DNA from: Sycobia sp. Sy_11
Taxonomy: Eukaryota; Arthropoda; Insecta; Hymenoptera; Epichrysomallidae
Direction of reading: 5' to 3'
Length of the DNA: 64,000 nucleotides
Assembly (NCBI GenBank): GCA_018907035.1
Contig: JACCIC010000001.1
Location: 1,356,001-1,420,000, forward strand
Part shown: piece by piece, positions 47,881 to 59,980 of the stretch
How positions within the stretch are numbered: the first letter of the stretch is position 1
Layout of the letters: the number at the start of each line of letters is the position of its first letter
Position numbers and translations under genes: made by a program
The notes under the pieces: generated by a model
Databases searched by the model: none
What the model was told of the DNA's origin: nothing
Seen by the model: the letters and a program-made list of their open reading frames with translations, nothing else

Positions 47881-49540
47881 GTTATTTATTATTGAGCTTC
47901 GCCGAAGCCTGATATTTATTTCCATTAGAGCAGATGCGTATTTAATATATTATAATTGTTGCGTCTGTAGAACAGTGCGTTTGGCGTGCAGTTCGGACAG
48001 TTATAGCTATAGCTTTTGTCTAGACGTTCTAAAATGTTTAAAATATCCGCGTTTCGTAGGACTGCATTTTTTTTATCTTTAATTCAATTTTTGTCTTTTC
48101 TTGGATGAATTAATGAATAATACTGAGATATATATAGAAACTAACAATGAATTCATTAAAATTCAATCTTGGAACGATGGATAAATGTACAATCTTTGAT
48201 CCGCAGTTTGAGGAGTGCAATGTTGATTGTACATAGACGGACACGTCTGCGCGTCCAAGCTAGACATACTATTTTCTCACTTTTCACGAACCTTTAGATT
48301 TTTTTATTTTCCCTTCTTCGAACTAGTTTTTTCTGACAATAAAAAATGTCCCATAAAAGAAGATTATTCTTATTATTAGATAGTTACGATCATTGACAAC
48401 TGATAAAAAGATGTCTGATCATTTTTTGAACTACTTTTTACAGCTTTTAATCCATAGCAGTCTCAACATTTTGTCATTCTATTTTAAGGCCATTCATTGA
48501 AGATTAAAATAACCCACTATTTTGGTTTCGTGTTTTCATAATTATTGAGTATTCATCATTGTCGCAATACTTTTGTTAACATTGAAAAATATTTCACTTT
48601 TTAGCATCCTTTTTTTATATAATAATTCTTTTATAGTTTTTGTTTATCCGGATCGTAATGGACAATTATTTCAAAATTTATTTTAACGAAGAAAAAAACA
48701 TACAAAAAACATTACTGTTCAATATAAAACAAAAATATTATATAAAAAATTATTATTCGAATATGAAACTCATTTTGACCTACTTTAGAACATTATTAAA
48801 CGATATTATATATTTCTTTTAGAGACTCGGATTTAGAGACTATTTTGGATTTTTAAACATGGTCTATGTTAGGACCTTTGCTGTTTAGTTTGTTTTTGTA
48901 AATAGTCTATAACATGTATATTCTATGCGAATGGCCTTCAAATGTAACTGCCTGTAACCAAACATAAATTGCATTCTTTGGCAGAAAAGGCTAATAAAAC
49001 TTCATACATCTTAGTATAGTTGACAATTACGTAACGTCTGAATCATTGAGTTACTATTCATCGTAAAAGATTAATTGAATCCAGCTACACTTGGACTATT
49101 GAACGCAAATATATTTAGATCCATCAGATGAAATGATGAGCCGCGTGCATGGTAGCGAAGTAATTCATGTGTAGAATGTATATTTGACGTGGCAAGAAAT
49201 GGAACCAATTTCTCCCAATTGAAGACGACTAGACTGGCTTCTGACGGTCTCGCCGCAACCATATTTTGAGATCATCGTCCTGTGCAATGCTGTAAGATTT
49301 CTTAAGCTTCTTTTTTGGCGAAGCTCGGCAACGTGTCATCTAGCAGTTATACGCCTAATCAACTAAGTGGTCGTAAAGTGTACACAGGCTGGGTATAACT
49401 TTTAGATGGAAGGAGCCAACTACTGAAATAGTATTTCTTTTGAATTACATAATTCTTTATTTCTGGCTATATTTAAAATGACTATTCAAGCATGTTCACG
49501 ACAAATATGGCTCGCCTCAGCGGTATTTTCAAATATTAAT
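47881..49540. other. AT-rich unique DNA
   Basis: 48.6-48.8 kb is extremely AT-rich with a low-complexity Asn/Lys/Ile/Tyr frame. A 63-codon minus frame at 49071-49262 has balanced composition but no domain I recognise. Confidence 0.5.
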
Positions 49541-49890
49541 TAAATTTCATTGCGAAGATCTACAGTCCGCTTCGCCCGTTCATTTGCTATACAATTAATA
49601 ATCAATAATAAATTGTATGGACGTTGGGAGCGAGTTATAATTTTTCGTCAGCCCGGCACATATCCACGTGTTGAATATCGTTGTATTTATTCTACCTTTT
49701 TCCCCCAGCAACATATTCTTTTCTCTGCATCTTTGTTCTGTTTTGTTTTTTCGTTGTGCTTTTCTTCGCCATATCTAATATATATCGCACATTTCATGTT
49801 GATTCGTTGCGTCACCCCCGGGCTTATTGAGCACGTATTTCTACTCTCATCGTACGTTTTGCCTCGTATTGCTCATTCTAACCATAATAA

Positions 49891-49922
49891 CTGTTGTTGT
49901 TGTTGTTGTTGTTATTATTATT
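49891..49922. repeat. (GTT)/(ATT)n trinucleotide array
   Basis: About seven GTT units followed by ATT units, with GT repeats about 10 bp downstream. Confidence 0.93.
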
Positions 49923-50207
49923 GTATAAGTTTGTGTGTGCGTGTGCGCGTGTGTGTATCTATATATAGTCGTTCGGAGAGGCTTAATTTTCGATGTCTGA
50001 TGGGACGCGCACACGTCGGAGCGCGATCAATCTTGCGTCGATATTGGAGATTTTCACGAATAATTAGCCTCTTGTAATAACGGTGAGTAGCGCTCACGAG
50101 AAGGAGGAAGAGAGAGAGATAGATAGATAAAAGCGTTCCGAGCCTACTCGCGAGAAATGCCTACATGCATGGATATATATCTAGGGAAGCAAAGCAGCGG
50201 CAGCGAT

Positions 50208-50208
<1 letters not shown>

Positions 50209-50250
<42 letters not shown>
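50209..50250. repeat. (CT)n microsatellite
   Basis: About 21 CT units. Confidence 0.95.
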
Positions 50251-50252
<2 letters not shown>

Positions 50253-50439
50253 ATTATCCTCGCGAGATCTTCGTGTTTTTGCTGTATATATACCAGGCGC
50301 ATTTTATCGGCTCCGGGCCATCCGCTGCGCGCGGCGAGCGCCTCGCTCTTTGTATTATATGTAGATATAATAGGAACGAGATAGAAGAGAGGTTTTGCAC
50401 GGTCGTTCTCGCGTTCTCTGCACAATCGTGCGCGCATAT

Positions 50440-50442
<3 letters not shown>

Positions 50443-50487
<45 letters not shown>
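50443..50487. repeat. (TA)n microsatellite
   Basis: About 22 TA units. Confidence 0.95.
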
Positions 50488-50490
<3 letters not shown>

Positions 50491-50520
50491 TTTTTAATTC
50501 GCGGCTTCCCTTACTTTATC

Positions 50521-51690
50521 GCCTGTGTATTCTGCTGTCTTATATGGGGGCAAACCTAATGGTTTCGAATTTTATTGACTCTTGTGAGAAATTGAAATGA
50601 GAATGACAATTAAACTTGAATAAAGAAATAGTGGGAAAGAATGTCAGTGAATGAATTTTTTTTTTTTTTTTTGATTTCTGGACTAGCTATATCTATTATT
50701 TATTTATTATTATTGTGAATATTTTGCATAATCGATTTCAAATTACTACGCGAAAAATTATCGATACTAAGATACCAAGAGGCGCCTTCAAATCGGAAAA
50801 TAAAAGCATGGCAATATTAGATTGCGTCGATAGTATTCGAAGTGTAGCTATTATACACTCTTAAAATATAAGCCAATGAAAACTACTGAAATCAGTACAA
50901 ATTCTATCACCATCAATCAAAATGATAGTGCTTAACGTTGATTTAGCGTAATTTACACCGGTTTGCACTGGTTGCACTGATTCCGATTTATAGAGTAAAT
51001 TTTTCACTGATCGATAGAGTAACCATGTGCTGATCAATGGAGTCTAATGATACGTGTGAAACAAATGAACTGCATTTGGGAATGTTGTTGAATGCATTCT
51101 TAAAAGTTGCTTAAACATTACGGAAATATACTATGAAAGTAAGTTAGGCTTTGTGCAATAATTATAAAGCGCAACATTTTATAGTAATAAGATAGCTATA
51201 TTTTTATGCACGTTCATAAAACAGTTCTCAATAAAACATGTTCTTATCATCAGATATTTATATAGAGTAGTTGTTATTTCGACATTATTATAAGTGTTTC
51301 CTGAAAAAAAATTAACTGATTCTGGATTGAAAAATTGTTTTAGTTGATCTTATAAAAACGAATAATCCACACTATATTGATAATAATAAAATATGATGAT
51401 AGCGACTAACGACTTCAGAGCTATCGACTTTTACATCTTATTACAATTTTTCGTTAGCAAGTTTCAACAATCGTGTATGTATCTGATATAAATTCAATTA
51501 AGAAAAAAAAACAACAAAAACTCGACCGATGTATACAATAGGTGGAGCGATCTTTATTGGCAGGTATCCAAACGTACACTAGATTACGTAGATAGGGACC
51601 AATGAACCAAATAAAGGGAAATCTGAATTTGCGTAACAACTATATATCTACACAATGACAGCTATACTCTTGTCCCTCTAATAAATAAAC
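50521..51690. other. AT-rich unique DNA
   Basis: Contains a 17-bp T run near 50657-50673 and a loose threefold echo of CACTGAT-GATAGAGTAA at 50976-51045. No gene recognised. Confidence 0.5.
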
Positions 51691-52049
51691 ATATGTTCTC
51701 TTTCTAAAGAGATACGTTGAAAAGAAAGATACGCTCGCCAACTCGTGGAAGGGGGAAAAGAAAAATGTACGCGTACGAGCAAACTTCCTTTTACCTCCCG
51801 CGAACTCGTTCCGTATATATATATAGCAAGCGCGTGTGCGCATATTTATTATCTCCCTGCCCCGGATTAATGGGAGAATTATAATGCAGTCGCGAAAATT
51901 TAAAGCGATTGTTCTAGTATACGGCGCGTGCGCACTGCGCACACATAGCAACGTAATAGAAATGGACCTTTAAATAAGAAGCCGCGCGTTCTGCTTCCTA
52001 GTGTAAATATCGCGCGAGAGGGGCCCGTTTCCCTTTATTTCTCGACTAC

Positions 52050-52052
<3 letters not shown>

Positions 52053-52100
<48 letters not shown>
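52053..52100. repeat. (TA)n microsatellite
   Basis: About 24 TA units within a small CpG-rich block (51.7-52.15 kb). Confidence 0.95.
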
Positions 52101-52102
<2 letters not shown>

Positions 52103-52149
52103 AAAGTTCCCTAAGATGCGGGGACCGAAGCGCGCTCGCTGCTCGCTTA

Positions 52150-53190
52150 AAACTCTTTCATGCTATTCACAGATAAATTGTCTCTCGGCTTTTCTTTTGT
52201 CCCCTCTCTCCCTTTCTCCCTCTGGTGCCCAGGCACATTAAGTATGCCCCGAAGCATTGTTGAAAGTCCGTACCGAGTGTATTTGAGAAAAAGAGGGAGA
52301 GCATGCGAAATGTTCACGATAATAGGCACAGAGCTTTCCCTTATTCTAATTTGTTCCTTAATAGTATATACATTATCGAAAATTATCCGTAGACGTAATC
52401 TTTGTTTGTTTACTCAATGTAACGCAATAGCTTTCAATTATCTTTTAAGAACATTGTCTAACGAATACTAACTATATTTTTAAGAAAGGCAAACAACTAG
52501 TTAGTTGTTTTCTTCCTCGATTGATCCAAAAACTGTACTGGATGATGTTTGGCTTGATTAGCGATATATTTGTTTCTAAATGTCGCCTCTCCATATTTCA
52601 CCGTCATTGTATTGCCCTCGTACAACGTTCAAATAAATTTAATGTCCTGTAATATACGTATATATGTCTCTTGTGCATGCCATTATTTTATATGAACTCT
52701 TCATTGATCCATAAATGTAATGGACTCTTGTCAGTCGCGATCTCACATTGCTGACCTTTACACCAATAGATATTTCCGAAAATTTTATCAACAAATTTTG
52801 TCGAACTTTGCGAATGTACTTTTCTAAATAGAATTATAAGATTTCATTTTATATTATATAATTTTTATTATTGTATTTAATTCTGATTTAGAAATCTTAA
52901 TATTATACACGAGGAAGTCTCTGGCTTAGATTATAAGTTAGCATACACGAACTTTTATAACACTAACACTATTTTAATGCTGTTTGATAATTTTAGCCTT
53001 TAATTAGCTATATGAATTAATCTTCGAAGCGAGAAATCATATAAACAGATGTGACATAATGTTAGTTAATAATATGTTGGTTAATAAATTACCGGACTGC
53101 TTAGAAGTCCGAGCTTTCTTCTTTACCATTGCGAAGCGTTTCAACACATTTACGTAAACTGTTACCCAAATGTTCTATTTTTTAAATTGT
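52150..53190. other. mostly AT-rich unique DNA
   Basis: The 103-codon plus frame at 52160-52471 begins with signal-like hydrophobic residues but shows no domain, and its codon pattern follows the AT-rich background. Likely chance. Confidence 0.45.
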
Positions 53191-53234
53191 GCCCTAATCT
53201 AATTAGGGCAATACCCTCAGTACTAGACGAAACA

Positions 53235-54010
53235 TATATTTTATAATATCCGTTTATAACAATAATCGTCCAGGTCCTGAATATAGCCATTATTTATCTA
53301 TTTCACTTCTTCGTCGTTCAAACATTTTGAACCATCGAGATATTTTTTCAAGTTTCAAAGTAAAAAATAATTCAAAAGTGTAAGTCTGCCTAATATAATA
53401 CATTAGGAAGCAATTTGAAAATGAACTAATATGGTCGTGGATGTAGTAATGGATTATGGAACTGGTGCACTATTTTAGCGAAACGACATATATTCTTTTA
53501 CACCAAAACTGAAAGTTTTTCTTGATCTCTTTTTTTCGTTTTAAAATAATCAATTAAAAATATCTCACGCGCATCCCAAAAAAATATCGATGCCAAGACT
53601 TTGCCTGCAGATACAATGATCTTCGCCTACATTGGGACAATTTTCACTTCTCTGGTCATTGTTTTAACTATTTTTCTGAACCAAGTTTGAAACGAAGAAT
53701 CCATCTTTTATTCAAGGTTATGAAATGACCGAGGAAAAGGTTTATGAAATATCGCAAAATACTCGATTAACGCAGGTCACGTCGCTATTTTTGCTCTAAT
53801 GATAATAGCCGCATTATCGGCGATCTCGTATCTGTGTTTCTCCTGTCCAAATTTTTAGACAATATCTAATATACCGCATCTCAAGCTGCTTTTCAATTGT
53901 CTTCGCCATCTCTGGTCTGATAACCTTATATCGTCGATCAGTGTAACGTCCGGCATGACAGGTCGAACGACCTCGTTTCGTTATTGAAACATTGAAGATT
54001 TTACTGTTAG
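53235..54010 (-). mobile_element. decayed mariner transposon (irritans-like transposase relic)
   Basis: The minus strand can be followed through most of a mariner transposase (normally about 345 residues). In order it shows: DRRYKV and EMAKTI (family DRR-x-KVREIAE), near 53.90-53.95 kb; AVY-stop-ILSKNL (GSVYHILHENL); MRLLSLEQK-stop-RR (PRLLTLEQKQRR); ITLNKRWIL (VTLDETWIH, with the first catalytic Asp changed to Asn); SAGKVLASIFFWDAREIFL at 53543-53611 (SAGKVMASVFWDAHGIIFI); LLPNVLY-stop-ADL (LLPHPPYSPDL); NDEEVK-stop (SNDEVIE). Multiple stops and at least one frameshift show long decay. Terminal inverted repeats were not confidently located. Confidence 0.85.
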
Positions 54011-54480
54011 AACTCGACAAGCAGACTCTCTCAAAGAATAATTAAATTCAGTTTTTTTCTTGGTTCATATGAGATTTTTCTAAAAACGAAAGTATCGTAT
54101 TCCATAACGATTACCAATATTTTCCATTACTATCAATTTTCTGGAGGGTGTACACTACTGATAGCTGCCAAACAAATAGTAAATAAACTCTATGGTTCTC
54201 AAAATTGGCATATATGCTTTATCGATTATGTATATATTCTAAAGACAGTAATATTTTTCCACTACAGCTATACGAACATCCCTAGGCCAGCGGGTACTAA
54301 TCAGGCTCCCTCATAAAAAAAACTAATTAAAATAAGAATCCCTGTACAAAAAAATGAAGCAACTGTATATATCGACGTATATGAAATTTTCTATGAAATT
54401 ATTCCGGTACAGTTGAAAATCTCGTACCCCATAAAATATAAATGCTTCGCATATATTTACTGAGTTGAATTCGCAAAATA
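54011..54480. other. AT-rich unique DNA
   Basis: Nothing recognised. The upstream end of the mariner relic is expected here but has no identifiable terminal repeat. Confidence 0.45.
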
Positions 54481-55016
54481 CCCGGCATTACGAATTATTC
54501 ATATGCATTACATAAAACTTCCTTACCTTCTCGTCGCCAATGGCGCGAGATGTCCTGCTGCATACGCGGACGCGCACGTGCGCAATTGGAAAATACAAAT
54601 GGCGCACAATGGTCCTTAATAAATATAAATAAATCAGGGATCTCTTGATTATTTTTAAGGGGTGGGGGTGGGGGTGGGTCAGACACGAACTTTCCACGAA
54701 GCCGACGAAATGCGCGTATAACGGCTTTCTACTGAGCGCCGCCGTCTCTCGCTCCTTATAAACGCCCCCTCACCCTCCGACCGCGATGGACAATAACGAG
54801 GCAACGCGGAGGGAATGTCGCGAGAGCCGAGGGAAAGAGAGAGGATCGGCAATGTCCTAAAACGTGCGCGAGTGGCGAGCGGGACTTTCGAATTCCGCGC
54901 GCGCGACATCACAATGGGAGCGCGAGAGAGGCGCGTCTCCCCCTCCTCTCCTCCTTCCCTCTATATTTCGCTACGGAATCGTGCCGCGACGATAACTGCT
55001 TGGATATGTATACATA

Positions 55017-55049
55017 CACACGCGCGCGCACGCACAAAAACACACACAC

Positions 55050-55094
<45 letters not shown>
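55017..55094. repeat. compound (CA)(CG)(CA)(TA) array
   Basis: CACACGCGCGCGCACGCAC, then CA repeats, TGTG and about 20 TA units. Mostly alternating pyrimidine-purine. Confidence 0.93.
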
Positions 55095-55098
<4 letters not shown>

Positions 55099-55250
55099 GG
55101 TTGAGCGCGCACGCGCGGCTCCTTTGTCACGCCCACGCCACGCGCGATTATACGCCTCGCGATTCGCCGCGGCGCGGGGCCACAATGGGGGCCGCGCCGC
55201 CGCTTTTCCGCATGCGCGCGTCTTCGGCCGCGAATGGCCTATATGTATAT

Positions 55251-55252
<2 letters not shown>

Positions 55253-55287
<35 letters not shown>
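55253..55287. repeat. (TA)n microsatellite
   Basis: About 17 TA units. Confidence 0.95.
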
Positions 55288-55291
<4 letters not shown>

Positions 55292-55800
55292 TTCTAGGAG
55301 AGGGTAAAAGTCCGCGGTATGTAGAATAATACCGCGCGGCTTTCGCGAGGCTCCCCGATGATTTTTCCGTCACCGCGCTGCGAGCGAGCAGAGCCGCGGG
55401 TGACGCGACCTTTTCACTCTCGGGGACCCAGGCTGACAGCTTTCTTGTCAGGCAGACATGGGCGAGGAAGCGAGAGAATACGGCATACGAAATTTCACGG
55501 GGAGTTTCATGAAAAATGTTTGAAGAAAATTTTCAAACCGTTCTATCCGGCTCACTGCCCTTCGTTCAGCCTGTAATCGAGTTAATTTCAAAACATTTTG
55601 GCTCGCCAAACCTTCAATTCGCCTACTCCCTGCTGATACGTTTCTTAAAATAATATATTCGTCGCGGACAGGACCTCCCTGGACGACCGCATTGTTCTCT
55701 GTCTCGCGGTTGTCTCATTTCTAACAAGACAATAGATCCCCCGCACGGCCGTTCTGTAAGTTCTGAGGTGTATATGTATATGTATATATATACACGTGCA

Positions 55801-56810
55801 ATAATAATAATTCGCGAAACCGAACGCCAGTGAAAGATGTCGAACGACTGTTTTTACAATTATTGCGTTCTAGTTCTAGTTCTATAATTGTCGGCAATTG
55901 CAGTGTTAAATTTTACATACTGAAAAAATATCAAACGATTACAAGTTCAGTTTTTTTTGTCATGTTTGTTGTAGATTCGATTATTGAGAAAATATAGTTC
56001 ATATAAATTCTTATATCAAAGGCGTGCTATGCATTGGTTTTATGCTCTACAATGCTATAACAACAACAACAACAACAACAACAACAATAATAATAATAAT
56101 AATTTTGGTGACTTTATCTTATTAGAATTTCACAGAATAAAATAAATTAATACTTTGTTAGTCTTTGGAAAAGATAAAGGCATCTAATTCAGTAACAGAT
56201 TGTACTAAATATTCAATCCTTCGTCGAATTTACTTAGATATATATTTCGATGTAAAATGTAAGGGAATTCTGAAGTTAACCACTAGTCTGAGTGATTATA
56301 ATAGGACTATTATACCGATAAAAATATTCATTAATTTGTTCAGTTGCAAGAGTCCATATAAGAATTTATAATTTTTAATGCTTTAATATGTCATCTTAGC
56401 ACTACATTGAAATCGAGAAAGAAAAGCCTTTTAAGTAACCGAATCTGTTCGATAGTTTGTGAAAGACAATAAATTTACTGAACAAGTATGTCTTGAATTT
56501 AGAAGAAGCCAAGCCATACGACTTTTATACGAAAAGCTTTGGTAATTCGAGGAATGAAAGAAATAAAACTCGTATTCCCATGCTTGTCAACCTTAGTGTG
56601 TTAACAAACTTAAATTTGAAACATCTTAAGTATAACGATAGTGAAACCACTGTATTAAATGTAAGCTGTAACTTTCATCCAGTGTACACTTGTTCGAGAA
56701 GTGTTTTACTTAATCATATCATCAATCTCGCTCAAACCCAACATATATCAATTATCTTTTCAATCACATTTTTAAAGATTATTAGTTTCTATACTTGTTC
56801 ATCCGATAAC
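55801..56810. other. AT-rich unique DNA
   Basis: Contains the AAC/AAT array below. The 152-codon plus frame at 56493-56951 is AT-rich, begins with a non-ATG codon and has no recognisable domain. Confidence 0.45.
56060..56102. repeat. (CAA)/(TAA)n trinucleotide array
   Basis: About nine CAA units pass into five TAA units. Confidence 0.95.
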
Positions 56811-57173
56811 CCCGCGTCCCCTCCCCCACATATTGGAACAATACATCGCTACCTGTGCCACAGCCAGCCTCGTGTACATCCCTTGATCGAAAAACTCTGT
56901 AAGTATCGCCTTCTTCGCCGGAAGACGGGGCGTAGGTATATAATTCTTTAGAAATCGATGCCTCAACCCTTTGATCCAGACTCCGCGTATAGACCATCGT
57001 CACTCGTCGGCGATTAGCGTAATTCACCCGCGATATCGAGCTACGTGGAAAGGCGTCGCGTAAAGCGCGCGCACGCGCGTGGACATATGAAGCGAATCGT
57101 CGTCTGATCAAATTCTAATCTTCTCCCGCCCCTCGTCCGGGAATATAGGAGTCTGGCAATTATACCGATCGAG

Positions 57174-57178
<5 letters not shown>

Positions 57179-57229
<51 letters not shown>
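57179..57229. repeat. (TA)n microsatellite
   Basis: About 25 TA units in a CpG-rich block (56.83-57.36 kb). Confidence 0.95.
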
Positions 57230-57232
<3 letters not shown>

Positions 57233-57571
57233 CAGCGTATCGACCTCCTTCGTGTGTAGCTCGCGAGCCACACGTCCGATGAATTATTGAAGCCTCCGCG
57301 TCAAATGCGGAGAGGGGTGCGGAGAGAGAAACGAGAGCGTAGGGGGGAAAGCCTGTCTGCTTCCCTGATATTCAATAAAATAGCGATTTCTCTGCTTCCA
57401 TCCTCCCAGTGTCTTTATTCATCTATTTCATATCTGTATCTGTAGGTTGGATTCGTGGTTGTATCCACTTTTTTTTATGGATTTACGAGGTTAAGTATAA
57501 AGTCAAACGGCAATCTATTTTAATCGTTTTTAAGCTCTCTGCCTAGTTTTTAATGGACTAATAAATCGTTG

Positions 57572-57593
57572 ATATATATATATATATATATAT
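57572..57593. repeat. (TA)n microsatellite
   Basis: About 11 TA units. A C run of about 13 lies 40 bp downstream (57631-57644). Confidence 0.92.
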
Positions 57594-57599
57594 GAACGA

Positions 57600-59980
57600 A
57601 ACTATACTACTACTCGATTTGTCGGGTCTTTCCCCCCCCCCCCCTCAATGGTTATATCCTCTGATTTCCCTTTTTCCCTATTATATTCCGTGTTAATGAA
57701 CCAAGCTCGAATGAATATAAGTTTGGAAGGAGTCAGCTTGTAATGTCGATGATTCATTGATTAAAACAGAGCTTTAAACGGAATTTAATCGGAGCGTAAC
57801 GCGGCTACGCAGTTCATGTCGCTATCAAGCTCTGATCGAATTCTATACGATTCTGAATTTTAAACTAGGACTTTTTACTAATTGGACATATGTAATAAAA
57901 TGCATTTCTGAATTCGCAGTTTGCTGTAAGTAAATTAATGGAGCGTTTTCGTTATTATGACGTTTATGCTTTAATATATTTTAGATTTGCGTTCGAATTA
58001 TACAGTATCGAATATTGTTGTATATTCTGCAAAGCCTTTATGGAACTAATTAAATGTCAAAACAAAACAATTTGATAAGGCATCATAATTGATTTGTTAA
58101 CTGTCAGTTAGTTACATTATTCATGCATTATCGATATTTATAATTTAAAATTTTATTTTTTAATTTGAACCAAAAATAATGAATTTTCACGATTCGTAAG
58201 AACAATTCCCTTTGAATGCATAAACATACGCATTACAATACACATAAGGGTACATACATTTGGTATACGTATAGTATATTTTAACTATTCAACCTCTAAC
58301 TTTATTTTTTCTTTTTATGTTTCAGGTGAGTAATGAAGTTAATCAGAAATAGCATTCAATACGCAACGCCACCCACGTAAGATTCTTTTGCTTCTCTTTC
58401 TTATTTTTACACGGATTTAAACAGAAAAGTAAGATAACAGAAATTTCGAATTGGAAAATAAGAAGTTGAATTCAAAATTCAATAACACATTGTAGAAATA
58501 GATTCAACTAAAACCATATAAATCGGTAAAAAATAATTTGAAATAATTAAAAAATTACCGTGTTAAAATTATTAAGTAAATGAATTGCCGATGTGCATAA
58601 GTAACGTTTTAAAAAGTATTGTAATAATTACGATTGCGACCTTTCAAGTATCATCGCTTATATAGATATTATAATTTTTAAGATGATGCTTAATTAAACG
58701 GTTTGCAAAGCTTATTGTACATCTTTGTGCTAAAAACGAAACTAAGAAAGTACTAATAAGACACGTTACAACACATAATCAATAAATGAGCTGTGATTCA
58801 TTATGATGCGTTGAATCAAACTACAAATGTTTAGTCAAGATAGGCATACTATAGTAAATGGTATACATACTATATCTTATCAAACCGTGCGTCGAATTAA
58901 ATTTCCCAATACAATTATTATAACGTTTGAAAATGTTGAATTTAACGGTGCCCATAATTCAAACGCAGAGATTTTACATGTTCCAGTTATCTCTATTTTT
59001 ATTTGTCTTGAATCTACAAATTGATTCGCACGCATCTTATCATTTTTAAATGCAATCTTCTATAAATTAAATCCCAACCGAAGGTCTTTTTTTCATAAAG
59101 TATATCAATGTTGAGCAGAATACAGAATCGTAAGAGTAATATACACGACACGTGTAGATCTAGAAGAGGATACATGCCTTCTTTCTTTTAATACATAAAG
59201 TTCTTGAGATAGATATTGTCCTAATAGCTATTGATATACATCGTTCAATACGTAATACTTTTATTCGATTTAACTGCATTATTCTTGGAACACAAGAGTA
59301 CTCGATACAGAATACCCGTGAACCAAATCTGGAATTACCTCGGGAATTACTCCTGTACGAACAGGATATTGTTCTACAACTACATGCGGTGCACAGCGAT
59401 TCTAAATCAGGGTATCTACGTGCAACGTCATTCTAGCAATACATATTAAGTTAGATACCATCAGTGCTGCGATTTCATTCGCAAAAGTTTGCTCCAGCAT
59501 CTTTCTCATTTCATAACCAAATTAACATCGCACTTTGACGACAGACTTGATGACAAATGGCATAATATTTCCCATTGAGATGTTAAGTTGTAAGACAATA
59601 GAGAAGGTGGTGGAATTTCTTCTGGCTCAAGATGTCGCAACAAAATCATAAATCACTGATACGAGCGATTGCAAAAGTTAAGGGTATGCGAATTACGCAA
59701 TTTCAATATTCCCCAAATTTATTCAAATTATCTAATTCCTTTTCGGGCTTAGGTTTCTCGGTAGAACGAAGTAATGCAACGATTGTCAAAGATGTAACGA
59801 AAAGTCCCATAGTCAAATAGGGATAATTAATTATGCACATTGAAACACATACAATTATTTGAAAAGCATATGTATATTCACACTGTAGTCAGAAAAAAGA
59901 GAAAACAACAGAGAATTCAGCATTGTCTGGCGAGATGCCATTTCCTGCCCGAACCGTCGCCCGATGGCTGTAGCGTAATT
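57600..59980. other. AT-rich, microsatellite-free unique DNA
   Basis: Long quiet stretch. The only standout is the back-to-back splice signal at 58294-58331. Frames of 62-72 codons at 58827-59024, 59231-59449 and 59632-59820 on the plus strand have no recognised motif. Confidence 0.5.
58294..58331 (+). promoter_or_regulatory. candidate recursive splice site (ratchet point)
   Basis: A textbook branch point CTAAC (58296-58300) is followed by a pyrimidine tract (58301-58324, mostly T with few purines), then CAG at 58323-58325, then GTGAGT at 58326-58331. The acceptor AG abuts a consensus donor, so splicing here would define a zero-length exon. Such sites are known from very long insect introns, where they let the intron be removed in steps. 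The branch adenosine lies about 26 nt before the AG, a normal distance. I found no other acceptor-donor junction in the window that combines branch point, pyrimidine tract and donor. If real, the window is inside a long plus-strand intron. Confidence 0.5.

Larger units (their letters stand above)
49541..50520. other. mixed to CpG-rich block with GTT, CT and TA tracts
   Basis: Unique DNA between arrays. The 175-codon plus frame at 49550-50077 includes a Cys run from the GTT array and is not accepted as a gene. Confidence 0.45.
54481..55800. other. CpG-rich block with two TA tracts
   Basis: 54.70-55.25 kb is CpG-dense. A GGGGTGGGGGTGGGGGTGGG stretch at 54659-54678 has four G runs and could form a G-quadruplex on the plus strand. 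Short frames on both strands have no domain. Confidence 0.5.

Noticed and set aside
49550..50077. 175-codon plus-strand open frame with a Cys run
   Set aside because: The Cys run comes from the GTT array. No domain, and no signal or splice context.
56493..56951. 152-codon plus-strand open frame in AT-rich DNA
   Set aside because: Begins at a non-ATG codon. No motif or homology I can recognise, and amino-acid content matches the AT-rich background.
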